A DNA stretch of 64,000 bases, taken from assembly GCA_040255585.1 (NCBI GenBank), contig JBDZVI010000007.1, positions 4,990 to 68,989 on the forward strand, in the 5' to 3' direction. This document shows, piece after piece, positions 36,994-45,415 of the stretch. Source of the stretch: JAAYYF01 sp040255585 (GTDB lineage Bacteria > Deinococcota > Deinococci > Deinococcales > Trueperaceae). Made by a program: the position numbers and the translations under genes. The notes beneath the pieces were generated by a model. That model ran no database searches. It was not told the DNA's origin and worked only from the letters and a program-made list of their open reading frames with translations. Position 1 is the first letter of the stretch. Each line of letters opens with the position of its first letter.

Positions 36994-37597
36994 GCCGCTA
37001 CGCCCTGGCGCGGTGGCGTCCGCCGAGCCAGACCCGGGCCAAGGTCGGGCGCGCCCGATCTGGCTGCGCCTAGCCGCCGCCGTCGCTACCCCGCAGGTGC
37101 TCATCGCCGCCATCCTCGCCGGAGGCGCCCTCGCGCTGATCAAGCCTCAACGCCAGGGTCAGGGAGCGGCGCAGGGGGTGATAGAGCGTTCCGTGCCGGA
37201 GCAGGAGCCGGTGGCCCAGGACGTCAGGATCGTCACCGTAGACGAGGACGGGCTGGAACGGATAAGGACCGTCAACCTCGCCCTGCCCGCGGGGGCGTCG
37301 CAGCGCCTGGCGGCCGTCCTCGCCGCCCTACGCGACGAACTGGTGCAAGAGGGCATATGGCCGAGCGACGTCCCCGCCCCCCGCGTGTTCGTGGAGACCC
37401 GCGACAGGCGCACCGTCGCCGTGATCGATATGGCCGTACCCGCTGGCAGCGCAGTGAGCGTGTCGCAGGAACTGGCGCTGCTCCGCTCGCTCACCGCCAC
37501 GGCCGAGGCGGGCGGAGCGCTCGACGTGCGCTTCTTGCGCAACGGCGAGCCTGCCGGGACCCTGCTCGAGCACGTGGCGGTGCCGGCGGACCTCTAG
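36980..37597 (+). CDS. GerMN-domain membrane-anchored protein
   Basis: A 205-residue protein with a hydrophobic helix at about 25-50 (WLRLAAAVATPQVLIAAILAGGALAL). The GerMN-like domain has VNLALPAGASQRLAAVLAALRDELVQEGIWP, then AVIDMAVPAGSAVSVSQELALLRSLTATA and a C-terminal segment VRFLRNGEPAGTL. GerMN domains often accompany amidases, and here the gene overlaps the amidase by 14 nt, suggesting a joint wall function. The GTG at 36980 is chosen for coupling; a GTG at 37013 is possible. It ends 23 nt from the end of asnS, which converges. Confidence 0.75.
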   Translation: MRRAEPLRPGAVASAEPDPGQGRARPIWLRLAAAVATPQVLIAAILAGGALALIKPQRQGQGAAQGVIERSVPEQEPVAQDVRIVTVDEDGLERIRTVNLALPAGASQRLAAVLAALRDELVQEGIWPSDVPAPRVFVETRDRRTVAVIDMAVPAGSAVSVSQELALLRSLTATAEAGGALDVRFLRNGEPAGTLLEHVAVPADL

Positions 37598-37620
37598 CGC
37601 CTTACGAGTTGGCGGCGCGC

Positions 37621-38919
37621 TCAGGGGTAGATGCGGGTGAGCATCCTGGGGAAGGGGATGACCTCGCGCAGGTGGTGCGCGCCCGTGACCCACGCCAGGA
37701 AGCGCTCCAAGCCCATGCCGAAGCCCGAGTGGGGCACGCTCCCGAACCGGCGCAGGTCCAGGTACCAGGCGAAGGCATCTTCCGGAAGACCGTGCTCCTC
37801 GATGCGCCGCCGCAGCAGGTCGAGGTCGTGGATGCGCTGCGACCCGCCGATGAGCTCCCCGTACCCTTCCGGTCCGATCAGGTCGGCCGCCAGCACGCGG
37901 GTCGGGTCGTCGGCCACGGGCTGCATGTAGAACGCCTTGGCGGCCGTCGGCCACTTCTCTACGAACACGGGCCGGTCGTAGCGCTCGCCCAGCATGGTCT
38001 CGTGCGGGGCGCCGAAGTCATCGCCGAACGCCAGGTTCTCGCCCTTGGTGGCCAGGTAGGCGAGCGCCTCGTCGTAGGTGATGCGCGGGAAGTCGCCGTT
38101 GGCGGTCGGCTCCAGCTTCGAGACGTCGCGGCCGAGCATCTCGAGCTCTGGGCGGCGCTTGTCGAGTACGCGGCCGACCAGGTACGCGACCATGTCCTCC
38201 TGGAGCTGCATGTTGCCCTCGTGCTCCAGGTAGGCGATCTCGGGCTCGACCATCCAGAACTCGAGGAGGTGCCTGCGCGTCTTGCTCTTCTCCGCGCGGA
38301 ACGTAGGGCCGAACGTGTAGATCTTGCCGAGGGCCAGCGCGCCGGCCTCCCCGTAGAGCTGGCCCGACTGCGACAGGTAGGCGGTCCCCTCGTCGAAGAG
38401 CGAGATCTCGAAGAGGTTGGTCGTGCCCTCCACGGCCGTCGGCATGAAGAAAGGCGCGTCGAAGCGCAGGAAGCCGCGGTCGGAGAAGAAGTCGTGTATG
38501 CCCCGCTCGACCTCGTCGCGCACGCGCATGATGGCCCACGGCGTCTTGTGCCTGAGGTAGAGGTGGCGGTGCTCGAAGAGGAAGTCGACCCCGTGCTCCT
38601 TCGGGGTGATGGGGTAGTCGCCGCTGCGCCCGATCAGGGCGACGCTGGCGAGCCCCAGCTCGACGCCGTTGGGCGAGCGCGGGTCGGCCCTCACCTCGCC
38701 GGTGACGGCGACCGCCGACTCCTGCGCCAGTGAACGCGCGAGCTCGAACGTGGCCTCGTCGACCTCGTTCTTGGCCAGTACGCCCTGCACGAAGCCGCTA
38801 CCGTCCCTGAGCTGCAGGAAGGCGATCTTGCCGCTCGAACGGAGGCCCGTGAGCCAGCCGTTCACTTGCACCCGCTCGCCGACGTGACGCGGCAACTCCT
38901 CGATGCTGACGATCCTCAT
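37621..38919 (-). CDS. asnS: Asparaginyl-tRNA synthetase
   Basis: A 432-residue class IIb synthetase. The OB-fold anticodon-binding domain is at 1-100 (HVGERVQVNGWLTGLRSSGKIAFLQLRDG). The catalytic core has motif 2 TFGPTFRAEKSKTRRHLLEFWMVEPE and motif 3 GFGMGLERFLAWVTG. GGSQRIHDLDLLRRRI is typical of AsnRS. The ATG overlaps the HAD-gene stop as ATGA. A TACACT hexamer 7 nt upstream (38927-38932) could also start a leaderless message. Confidence 0.97.
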   Translation of the reverse strand: MRIVSIEELPRHVGERVQVNGWLTGLRSSGKIAFLQLRDGSGFVQGVLAKNEVDEATFELARSLAQESAVAVTGEVRADPRSPNGVELGLASVALIGRSGDYPITPKEHGVDFLFEHRHLYLRHKTPWAIMRVRDEVERGIHDFFSDRGFLRFDAPFFMPTAVEGTTNLFEISLFDEGTAYLSQSGQLYGEAGALALGKIYTFGPTFRAEKSKTRRHLLEFWMVEPEIAYLEHEGNMQLQEDMVAYLVGRVLDKRRPELEMLGRDVSKLEPTANGDFPRITYDEALAYLATKGENLAFGDDFGAPHETMLGERYDRPVFVEKWPTAAKAFYMQPVADDPTRVLAADLIGPEGYGELIGGSQRIHDLDLLRRRIEEHGLPEDAFAWYLDLRRFGSVPHSGFGMGLERFLAWVTGAHHLREVIPFPRMLTRIYP

Positions 38920-39740
38920 GCGTGAGAGTGTAACAACCCGCCGTTCACGCCCATGGCCTCTTCCAGTGCCGGGACCACGCCGCACTCCTCGACGTCCCCG
39001 ACGGAGGCGTAGAGCTCGAGCAGCTCCGGCGCGGCGTTCGCCATGACGCGCGGATGGCCGACGACCCCGAGCATGGGCAGGTCGTTGTGGCTGTCGCCGA
39101 CTCCCATCACGTCCGTCAGGTCGATGCGCATCTGCTCGGCGAGCTGCTTGACGGCGCTGGCCTTGGAGACGCCCGTCCTCGTGATGGAGACGAAGGCGAT
39201 GCCGCGCAGCGCGGGCGAGGTGGCGGGCGAGAGTTGCACGCCGGCAGGCGCGGCCTCGGCGAGGCCGGGGTAATCGCCGGCCGGGAGCACCCACTGGGCG
39301 CGTACCACCGGCTCGGTGGCGACGACGTCCTCGAGGTCGCGCACGATGGCCGTCACGCCGATCATGCTGGCGTGCGCCTCGGAGAGGTCCGTCGTGCGCT
39401 CGACGTAGAGGGAGTTTGGCGTGTAGAGCTCCAGCACGACGCCCCGTTGCCGAGAGACCTCGATGATCTGGTGGAGGGCGTCGTCCTTGAGCGCCACGGC
39501 CTTCACCGTCCGGCCGTCGGGGTAACCGAGGTAGGCGCCGTTCTGGAACACGTGCGGGTTGTCGGGCCCGAGGCGCTGGGCGATGCGTTGCGCGACCCCG
39601 AACCCGGGCCTGCCAGTGCATACGGCGATCTTGATCCCGGCGTCCCTCGCCCTGGCGGCGGCCTCCCACACGCACTCCTGCACGAGGCCGGAGGCGCCGA
39701 CGATGGTGCCGTCCAGGTCGAGCACGACGAGGGGTATCAC
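38916..39740 (-). CDS. HAD-superfamily hydrolase, Cof/IIB type
   Basis: A 274-residue phosphatase-like protein. Motif I is VVLDLDGTIVGA (nucleophile Asp near 6), motif II/III covers AVCTGRPG and SITRTGVSKASAVKQLAE, and motif IV is GVGDSHNDLPML. The cap between them fits the Cof subclass, whose members remove phosphate from small metabolites. The substrate is unknown. It is joined by GTGA overlap to aspS upstream and by ATGA to asnS downstream, an unusual place between two tRNA synthetases. Confidence 0.88.
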   Translation of the reverse strand: MIPLVVLDLDGTIVGASGLVQECVWEAAARARDAGIKIAVCTGRPGFGVAQRIAQRLGPDNPHVFQNGAYLGYPDGRTVKAVALKDDALHQIIEVSRQRGVVLELYTPNSLYVERTTDLSEAHASMIGVTAIVRDLEDVVATEPVVRAQWVLPAGDYPGLAEAAPAGVQLSPATSPALRGIAFVSITRTGVSKASAVKQLAEQMRIDLTDVMGVGDSHNDLPMLGVVGHPRVMANAAPELLELYASVGDVEECGVVPALEEAMGVNGGLLHSHA

Positions 39741-41518
39741 GCCTCGACCGCCCCCACGACGGCCAGGCCGAGCTCGCGTAGCTGACGCTCGTCGATGGCC
39801 GCCGGCGCGCCCGTTAGCGGATCGGCGCCGCGCTGGTTCTTCGGGAAGGCGATCGTGTCGCGGATGCTCGGGGCGCCGGAGAGCAGCATGACGAGGCGAT
39901 CGAGGCCCCAAGCGATGCCGCCGTGCGGCGGTGCGCCGTGCGCCAGGGCTTCCAGGAAGAAGCCGAAGCGCCGCTCCGCCTCCTCCCGCGTGAAGCCGAG
40001 CGCCTTGAACATGCGTTCCTGCACGTCGAGCCTATGGATGCGCAGACTGCCCCCGCCCACCTCCGAGCCGTTGAGGACGAGGTCGTAGGCGTGAGCGAGG
40101 ACGCTGCCGGGGTCGGACTCCATGCGCTCCACGTCGGCCTCGCGTGGCCGCGTGAACGGGTGGTGCATGTAGGTCCAGGCGCCGGTCTCCTCGTCCTGCT
40201 CGAGCAGGGGGAAGTCGACGACCCAGAGGAAAGCCAACTCGTCCAGCGAAACCGCCAGTCCCAGGACGTCGGGCAGGCGCAGGCGTACGGCGCCGAGGGC
40301 GGTGCACGCGCGCTTCCAGGTGTCCGACACGAGCAGGAGCGTGTCGCCTTCCGAACTCGCCAGGCCTTGGAGCGCGGCCGTCTCGTCGGGGGAGAGGAAC
40401 TTGGCCACGGGGCCGCTTAGGCCGTCCGCGGTGCGCTTGAGCCACGCGAGGCCCTTCGCGCCGTGGCGCTTCGCCGTCTCCTCGAGCTCGGCGAGCGCCT
40501 TGCGGCTCAGGGGCTCGGCCTGGGCGGCCGGCACCAGGAGCGCCTTGACGGCGCCGCCCGGTTCCGCCGCCGCAGCGAAGCCGCGGAACGCGCTGCCGCG
40601 CAGCGGCGTCGTCACGTCATGGAACTCGAAACCGAACCGGACGTCGGGTTTGTCGGAGCCGTAGCGGTCCATGGCGTCACGGTAAGTGAGGCGGGGGAAC
40701 GGCGTCGGAACGGTACGGCCGGTCGCGGCGTTCACGACGTGGGCCATGAGCCCCTCGTTGAGGCTCAGGATGTCGTCTTCCTCGACGAAGGAGAGCTCGA
40801 TGTCGAGCTGCGTGAAGTCGGGCTGGCGGTCGGCGCGCAGGTCCTCGTCGCGGAAGCACCTGGCGATCTGGAAGTAGCGGTCCACCCCGGCGATCATCAG
40901 GAGCTGCTTGAAGAGCTGCGGGGACTGCGGGAGCGCGTAGAAGGCGCCGGCCTTCTGCCTGGCCGGCACGACGTAGTCGCGGGCGCCCTCGGGCGTGGAG
41001 AGCGTGAGGAGCGGAGTCTCGACCTGGACGAAGCCCTTGGCGCTCAGGTACTCCCAGATGGCCTGTATGACGCGGTGTCTGAGGAGCAGGGGCGCGAGGG
41101 CGCCGGGTCTGCGCAGGTCCAGGTAGCGGTACTTGAGCCTGAGCTCCTCGTTGACGTCGCCGGCGCCGGCCGAGGAGTCGATGACGAAGGGCGGCGTGCG
41201 CGCGGGCGCGAGCACGCTCAGCGACGTGGCCACCACCTCGACGGCGCCCGTGGCGAGCCGGTCGTTGCGTTGCGACTCCGGACGTTCGCGCACGACGCCG
41301 GTCACCTCGACGACGTACTCGTTGCGCACGTCCTCGGCCGCCGCGAAGGCCGCGGCGTCGTCGGGTTCGACCACCACCTGCGTGAGGCCGTAACGGTCGC
41401 GGAGATCGAGGAACACTAGGCCGCCGAGGTCGCGGCGGCGGTTCACCCACCCTTGCAGGGTGACGGTGGCGCCGGCGTCAGAAGCTCGCAGGTCTCCGCA
41501 GTTATGGGTTCTCTTCAT
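39737..41518 (-). CDS. aspS: Aspartyl-tRNA synthetase, bacterial type
   Basis: A 593-residue class IIb synthetase. The N-terminal OB domain has VTLQGWVNRRRDLGGLVFLDLRDRYGLTQ. Motif 1 precedes FVQVETPLLTLSTPEGARDYVVP, motif 2 is YFQIARCFRDEDLRADRQPDFTQLDIE, and motif 3 is GGIAWGLDRLVMLL. The large GAD insertion (about 280-420) marks the bacterial form. Since asnS is also present, this enzyme may be the discriminating type. AGGAC precedes the ATG; it lies 16 nt after hisS. Confidence 0.97.
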   Translation of the reverse strand: MKRTHNCGDLRASDAGATVTLQGWVNRRRDLGGLVFLDLRDRYGLTQVVVEPDDAAAFAAAEDVRNEYVVEVTGVVRERPESQRNDRLATGAVEVVATSLSVLAPARTPPFVIDSSAGAGDVNEELRLKYRYLDLRRPGALAPLLLRHRVIQAIWEYLSAKGFVQVETPLLTLSTPEGARDYVVPARQKAGAFYALPQSPQLFKQLLMIAGVDRYFQIARCFRDEDLRADRQPDFTQLDIELSFVEEDDILSLNEGLMAHVVNAATGRTVPTPFPRLTYRDAMDRYGSDKPDVRFGFEFHDVTTPLRGSAFRGFAAAAEPGGAVKALLVPAAQAEPLSRKALAELEETAKRHGAKGLAWLKRTADGLSGPVAKFLSPDETAALQGLASSEGDTLLLVSDTWKRACTALGAVRLRLPDVLGLAVSLDELAFLWVVDFPLLEQDEETGAWTYMHHPFTRPREADVERMESDPGSVLAHAYDLVLNGSEVGGGSLRIHRLDVQERMFKALGFTREEAERRFGFFLEALAHGAPPHGGIAWGLDRLVMLLSGAPSIRDTIAFPKNQRGADPLTGAPAAIDERQLRELGLAVVGAVEA

Positions 41519-41534
41519 GTCCTAGGGTCGCCTT

Positions 41535-42812
41535 TCAGGCGTGCTTGGGCAGGCGCTCGGCGAGCGCGTCCGCCAGGTCGGTTTCCGCCACCTCGGACTG
41601 CTCGCCAGTGGTGAGGTCCTTGAGCTGCCACGTGCGCCGCTGACGCTCGTCCGCGCCGCGGACCGCGGCGTAGCGGGCCTTGCTCCGGTCGGCGTCGCGC
41701 AGGCCCTTGCCTGGGTTGCGGCGCTGGTACGCGTACTCGACCCATCGGCCCGCCCGCCGCAGGGAGGTGGCCAAGAGGGCGGCCTCGTCGACCGCCGCCT
41801 CATCGAGCGGCACGAGGAAGAGGTCCGGGCGCGGCGCAGCATGAGCGGGGCGCTCGGCCTCCTGCGACAGCGCGTCGAGGACCCTCTCGACCCCGAACGC
41901 CCAGCCGGTGGCGGGCAGCGCGGGGCCGCCGAGCATCTCGATGAGCCCGTCGTAGCGGCCGCCGCCGCCGAGCGCCGACTGCGCGCCGATGCCCTCGTAA
42001 TGGGCCTCGAAGGCGGTGCGTCGGTAGTAGTCAAGCCCGCGCACTATGGCGGGCTCGAGATCGAACGGCACGCCCCACGCGGTGAGGTACTCCTCGACCT
42101 TGGCGAGGTGGGCGCGCGCCTCCGGGCCGAGCCGGTCGAGTGGACGCTGCAGGTGGGCGATCAGCTTCTGGTCGTTGGAGTCCTTGCTATCGAGCACGCG
42201 CATGGGGTTGAGGCGCAGGCGCTCCTGGCTGACGGGGCTGAGCTGATGCGCGACATCGGCCAGTTGGGCGCGCAGGTAGGCGTTGTAGGCCTGCCTGTCC
42301 TCCGGATCGCCGACGGAGCCGAGCTTGATCCTGTGGCGCGTGAGGCCGCAGAGCCGCAACGTGCGGTAGAGGAGCTCGATGGCCTCGGCGTCCGCCAGAG
42401 GGCTGTCGAGGCCGATCGACTCGTAGTTGACCTGATGGAACTGGCGTTGGCGTCCGCGCTGCACGTTCTCGGCGCGGAAGAGCGGACCATGGCTCCAGAG
42501 CTTCACGGGGTGGGGGAGCGTGTGCATGCCGTTCTCGATGAACGCGCGCATCACGCCGGCCGTGAACTCTGGCCTGAGGGTGAGGCGCCTGCCCCCGCGG
42601 TCCTCGAAGGTGTACATCTCCTTCTGGACCACCAGGTCGGCCGAGTCGCCGACGGACTTCTCGAACACCTCGGCGTGCTCGAAGATCGGGGTGGTGAGCG
42701 CGCCGGCGCCTGCGGCCTCGAGCACCGCCTTGGCCGCGGCGGTCACGCTCGACCAGGCCGCCTGGTCTCGCGGAAGGATGTCTTGGGTACCTTTGACTGC
42801 CTGGAGTCTCAT
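41535..42812 (-). CDS. hisS: Histidyl-tRNA synthetase
   Basis: A 425-residue class IIa synthetase. It opens with AVKGTQDILPRDQAAW. Motif 2 is LWSHGPLFRAENVQRGRQRQFHQVNYE. The HisA signatures are EPAIVRGLDYYRRTAFEAHYEG and the motif 3 region GGGGRYDGL... GWAFGVERVL. The C-terminal anticodon-binding domain covers about 320-425. The ATG lies 8 nt from a TACACT -10 element and no ribosome site precedes it. It heads the hisS-aspS-HAD-asnS operon. Confidence 0.97.
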   Translation of the reverse strand: MRLQAVKGTQDILPRDQAAWSSVTAAAKAVLEAAGAGALTTPIFEHAEVFEKSVGDSADLVVQKEMYTFEDRGGRRLTLRPEFTAGVMRAFIENGMHTLPHPVKLWSHGPLFRAENVQRGRQRQFHQVNYESIGLDSPLADAEAIELLYRTLRLCGLTRHRIKLGSVGDPEDRQAYNAYLRAQLADVAHQLSPVSQERLRLNPMRVLDSKDSNDQKLIAHLQRPLDRLGPEARAHLAKVEEYLTAWGVPFDLEPAIVRGLDYYRRTAFEAHYEGIGAQSALGGGGRYDGLIEMLGGPALPATGWAFGVERVLDALSQEAERPAHAAPRPDLFLVPLDEAAVDEAALLATSLRRAGRWVEYAYQRRNPGKGLRDADRSKARYAAVRGADERQRRTWQLKDLTTGEQSEVAETDLADALAERLPKHA

Positions 42813-42820
42813 CCTGGCAG

Positions 42821-42848
42821 AGTGTACACCTGGCGCCTGGAGGCCCAA
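42821..42848 (-). promoter_or_regulatory. Promoter of the hisS-aspS operon
   Basis: On the minus strand TTGGGC (42843-42848), a 16-nt spacer and TACACT (42821-42826). The -10 ends 8 nt before the hisS ATG, giving a nearly leaderless message. Confidence 0.65.
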
Positions 42849-42853
42849 GAGCG

Positions 42854-42883
42854 CGGGGCTGGCAGCGGATGCTGCCAGCCCCG
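42854..42883 (-). terminator. Terminator of the IPT-like lipoprotein gene
   Basis: A 13-bp perfect stem CGGGGCTGGCAGC/GCTGCCAGCCCCG with a 4-nt loop, 44 nt beyond the lipoprotein stop on the minus strand and just before the hisS promoter. Confidence 0.65.
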
Positions 42884-42927
42884 AGAAGAAGCTGTGGTGA
42901 GGAGGAGGCCCGGAGGCTACTACGAAC

Positions 42928-43290
42928 TCAAGGGAGGTTCAGGGGGAGGCCGTTGCTCCTGATACCGCCGGCCACCACGAAGACCCAGCCGTTGCCGCCC
43001 GTCTCGGGCGCGACCAGCACGATGCGGGTCGGGGACCATTCGACGACCTGAGCGGTCTGGCCGCCGCTGCCCTCGGCGTTGGCGCCGACGATGACACGGT
43101 TGGCTTCGTCGCCGCCCGTGCGACCGTCACCGAAGTAGCGCCCCTGGAGGACGATGTTGCCGCCCTTGGTGGTCGGCGTGGACGCGGAGATGAGGGTGAC
43201 GGGCACGTTCGTGACGACGGACGGCCGCGGCGTGCAACTGGTCATGACGGCCGCTACTAGGCCTAGAGCTATGAGGGCGAGACGCTTCAC
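42928..43290 (-). CDS. Small lipoprotein with IPT/TIG-like domain
   Basis: A 120-residue lipoprotein. The signal peptide ends in the lipobox AAVMTSC, so Cys19 is the lipidated residue. The remainder resembles one IPT/TIG immunoglobulin-like repeat (VTLISASTPTTKGGNIVLQGRYFGDG... VVEWSPTRIVLVAPETGGNGWVFV). Such domains mediate surface contacts, but no function can be assigned. The GTG start has AGGAGG 6 nt upstream. It stands alone, diverging from mgtE. Confidence 0.75.
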   Translation of the reverse strand: MKRLALIALGLVAAVMTSCTPRPSVVTNVPVTLISASTPTTKGGNIVLQGRYFGDGRTGGDEANRVIVGANAEGSGGQTAQVVEWSPTRIVLVAPETGGNGWVFVVAGGIRSNGLPLNLP

Positions 43291-43444
43291 TTATGTCCTC
43301 CTACTGGACCGAGGGTAATGCTGCCCCGCTTGGGCGTCAATGGATTGTTTCATACGGATAGGATGGCCTGCGTGACCGGCCGCCTCTTCGCCCGCCTTGC
43401 CCGCCTTCGGTACGTTGGCCCCCGGTCGCCGGAGGGGAGGGGTC

Positions 43445-44836
43445 ATGGCTGAGTTCGACGAGCGCCCCGAACTGGTCGAAGAGCTCACGCGCCTCGTGGC
43501 GGACAGGCGGTTCGAGGAACTGCACCAGCGCCTCGCCGCGTTCGGCCCCCCCGACCTGGCCGAGGTGTTCGAGGCCCTGCCGAACGAGACCGAGGCGGTG
43601 GTGTTCAGGTTGCTGACCCGGGACAGGGCGCTCGACACGTTCGAGTACCTCGGCCTGGCGTCGCAGGAGCGCCTCATCCAGAGCCTCGGCGACCGCGAGG
43701 TCGCGCGCATCCTCAACGAGATGTCGGCAGACGACCGCACCGCGCTGCTGGAAGAGCTGCCGGGCGAGGTAACGCGCCGCCTCATGAACCTCCTCAGCCC
43801 ATCGGAGCGCGACGTCGCCACGCGCCTCCTCAACTACCCCGAGGAGTCGATCGGTCGCCTGATGTCGCCCGACTACGTGGCGGTGAAGCGCCAGTGGACG
43901 GTGGGGGAGGCGCTGCGCCACGTCCGGGTCTACGGCCGCGACTCCGAGACGCTCAACGTCGTGTACGTCACCGGCCCCGGCGGCGTGCTCATGGACGACC
44001 TGCGAATGCGCGAGCTCCTCCTCGTCGATCCGGACACGCGCATCGAGACCATGATGGACGGGCAGTTCGTTGCCCTGCGCGCGACCGACGACCAGGAGAC
44101 CGCCGTCGCCGTCTTCCGCAAACACGACCGCTCCGCGCTGCCCGTCGTCGACTCGTCTGGCGTCATCGTCGGCATCGTCACGGTGGACGACGTCCTCGAC
44201 GTGGCCGAGGAGGAGGCCACGGAAGACATACAGATGCTCGGTGGGGTCGAGGCCCTCGAGGAGCCGTACCTGAGCATCTCGCTCGCCAGGGTGATCCGCA
44301 AGCGCGCGTTCTGGCTCGTGCTGCTCTTCCTCGGCCAGACCCTGACGGCCACGGCCATGGGCTTCTTCGAGGCGGAGATAGCCAGCGCCGTCGTCCTCGC
44401 GCTGTTCCTACCTCTCATCATCTCGTCCGGCGGCAACTCCGGCTCCCAGGCCGCGGCCCTCGTGACTCGCGCCATGGCGCTCGGCGAGATCGGCGTGAAG
44501 GATTGGTGGGCCATCGCGAAGCGCGAGGTGCTGGCCGGGCTGGCGCTCGGCGTGTTGCTCGGCGGCCTCGGCTTCGCGCGCGTCGCCGTCTGGGGCGTGG
44601 TCCTGCGCGCTTACGGCGACGACTGGTTCCTGATCGGCGTCACCGTGTTCATAGCGCTCATCGGCGTCGTCCTCTGGGGCTCGCTGACCGGCTCGCTCCT
44701 GCCGATCGTCCTCAAGCGCCTTGGCGCGGACCCCGCGGCCTCCTCGACCCCGTTCGTCGCGACCATCGTTGACGTCGTCGGCATCCTCATCTTCTTCGGC
44801 CTCGCCAAGCTCGTTCTGACGGGCACCCTGCTGTAG
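43445..44836 (+). CDS. mgtE: Magnesium channel MgtE
   Basis: A 463-residue Mg2+ channel. The cytoplasmic N domain (about 5-120, helical, with VAELLNEMSADDRTALLEELP-like pattern) is followed by two CBS domains (about 130-250; LRMRELLLVDPDTRIETMM and VVDSSGVIVGIVTVDDVLDVAEEEATEDIQMLGG). The pore domain has about five helices from residue 280 (RKRAFWLVLLFLGQTLTATAMGFFE, LPLIISSGGNSGSQAAALVTRAMALGE). The acidic residues that gate the channel by binding Mg2+ are in the N and CBS parts. A GGAGGGGAGGGG tract precedes the ATG. Confidence 0.97.
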   Translation: MAEFDERPELVEELTRLVADRRFEELHQRLAAFGPPDLAEVFEALPNETEAVVFRLLTRDRALDTFEYLGLASQERLIQSLGDREVARILNEMSADDRTALLEELPGEVTRRLMNLLSPSERDVATRLLNYPEESIGRLMSPDYVAVKRQWTVGEALRHVRVYGRDSETLNVVYVTGPGGVLMDDLRMRELLLVDPDTRIETMMDGQFVALRATDDQETAVAVFRKHDRSALPVVDSSGVIVGIVTVDDVLDVAEEEATEDIQMLGGVEALEEPYLSISLARVIRKRAFWLVLLFLGQTLTATAMGFFEAEIASAVVLALFLPLIISSGGNSGSQAAALVTRAMALGEIGVKDWWAIAKREVLAGLALGVLLGGLGFARVAVWGVVLRAYGDDWFLIGVTVFIALIGVVLWGSLTGSLLPIVLKRLGADPAASSTPFVATIVDVVGILIFFGLAKLVLTGTLL

Positions 44837-44844
44837 CAACGCTC

Positions 44845-44859
44845 CTTTCGAATCGAAAG
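44845..44859. promoter_or_regulatory. Palindromic operator candidate O1
   Basis: CTTTCG-AAT-CGAAAG, located 125 nt upstream of the lys promoter -35 and 9 nt after the mgtE stop. The same arms recur at 45058-45072. Confidence 0.5.
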
Positions 44860-44983
44860 CATAACGGGGTCGGCGGGTGGGCTCGCCTTGCCTCGTACGG
44901 GGTTGGCCTTGGAACATCAACCGCAACGGGCCGGCGACGTTCGATTCGATGATTTACTCGATCCCCATCGTTAAACTGCCGAC

Positions 44984-45012
44984 TTGACATGGTCGCACGG
45001 CGGCACTAAGCT
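44984..45012 (+). promoter_or_regulatory. Sigma-70 promoter of the lys operon
   Basis: Consensus -35 TTGACA (44984-44989), a 17-nt spacer and -10 TAAGCT (45007-45012). The predicted transcript has a leader of about 230 nt before lysW. No lysine riboswitch core is recognised in it. Confidence 0.8.
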
Positions 45013-45057
45013 ACTCCTCGGCCTGTGGGTCGCGGCGCCCTCCAACGGGGCGTTCTA

Positions 45058-45072
45058 CTTTCGAAACGAAAG
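45058..45072. promoter_or_regulatory. Palindromic operator candidate O2
   Basis: CTTTCG-AAA-CGAAAG, about 40 nt after the predicted transcription start. It matches the upstream copy at 44845-44859. A weaker relative (TTCGATTCGAT) lies at 44940-44950, just upstream of the -35. Confidence 0.5.
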
Positions 45073-45250
45073 CACGGTTCCGCTACATCGAACTCACCGG
45101 AACGCAACAGCTTCCGGCCGGGCGGACCGTTCGCGCGACAGGTCGAGGGCCGTCCGGGTGCCAAGCGTCTAGAGCGCAAGGCCGAAGGACAGGCGGCGGA
45201 CCGACGGCCGGCGCTCGACGGGTGCCGGCTCGCGGGCCGAGGAGGAAGCC

Positions 45251-45415
45251 ATGCCGATGTTGGACACGCCCTACGGACGCCTAGACCTAGACCCAGCAGC
45301 GCTCATGCTCGGCGAGCTCGTCGTGACGGACGAGGGGGCCGAACTCGAGGTCGTGGCGCTCGACCCGCTGCGCTTCGAGCTGGCGCCAGAGGAAGCGGAG
45401 GACTGGGGCGAGTGA
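45251..45415 (+). CDS. lysW: Amino-group carrier protein LysW, lacking zinc-binding cysteines
   Basis: A 54-residue acidic protein that carries alpha-aminoadipate (or glutamate) on the side chain of its C-terminal Glu through lysine synthesis, shielding the amino group. The second half (GELVVTDEGAELEVVALDPL, then APEEAEDWGE) matches Thermus LysW closely, including the EDWGE end. The first half differs: the Cys-x-x-Cys pairs that hold zinc in known LysW are gone, and the protein contains no Cys at all. The length equals Thermus LysW. GAGGAGG precedes the ATG, and the stop overlaps lysX as GTGA, so the gene is intact and coupled. Confidence 0.9.
   Translation: MPMLDTPYGRLDLDPAALMLGELVVTDEGAELEVVALDPLRFELAPEEAEDWGE

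Noticed and set aside
45013..45250. Lysine riboswitch or T-box in the lysW leader
   Set aside because: No L-box core and no T-box sequence was found by eye. The GC-rich stems present are not specific. A covariance-model search would settle it.
45025..45411. In-frame upstream extension of lysX through the leader and across lysW
   Set aside because: The lysX core starts after 45412, and the extension is Arg-rich and unlike LysX. lysW in another frame is clearly coding and ends in a GTGA overlap with lysX.
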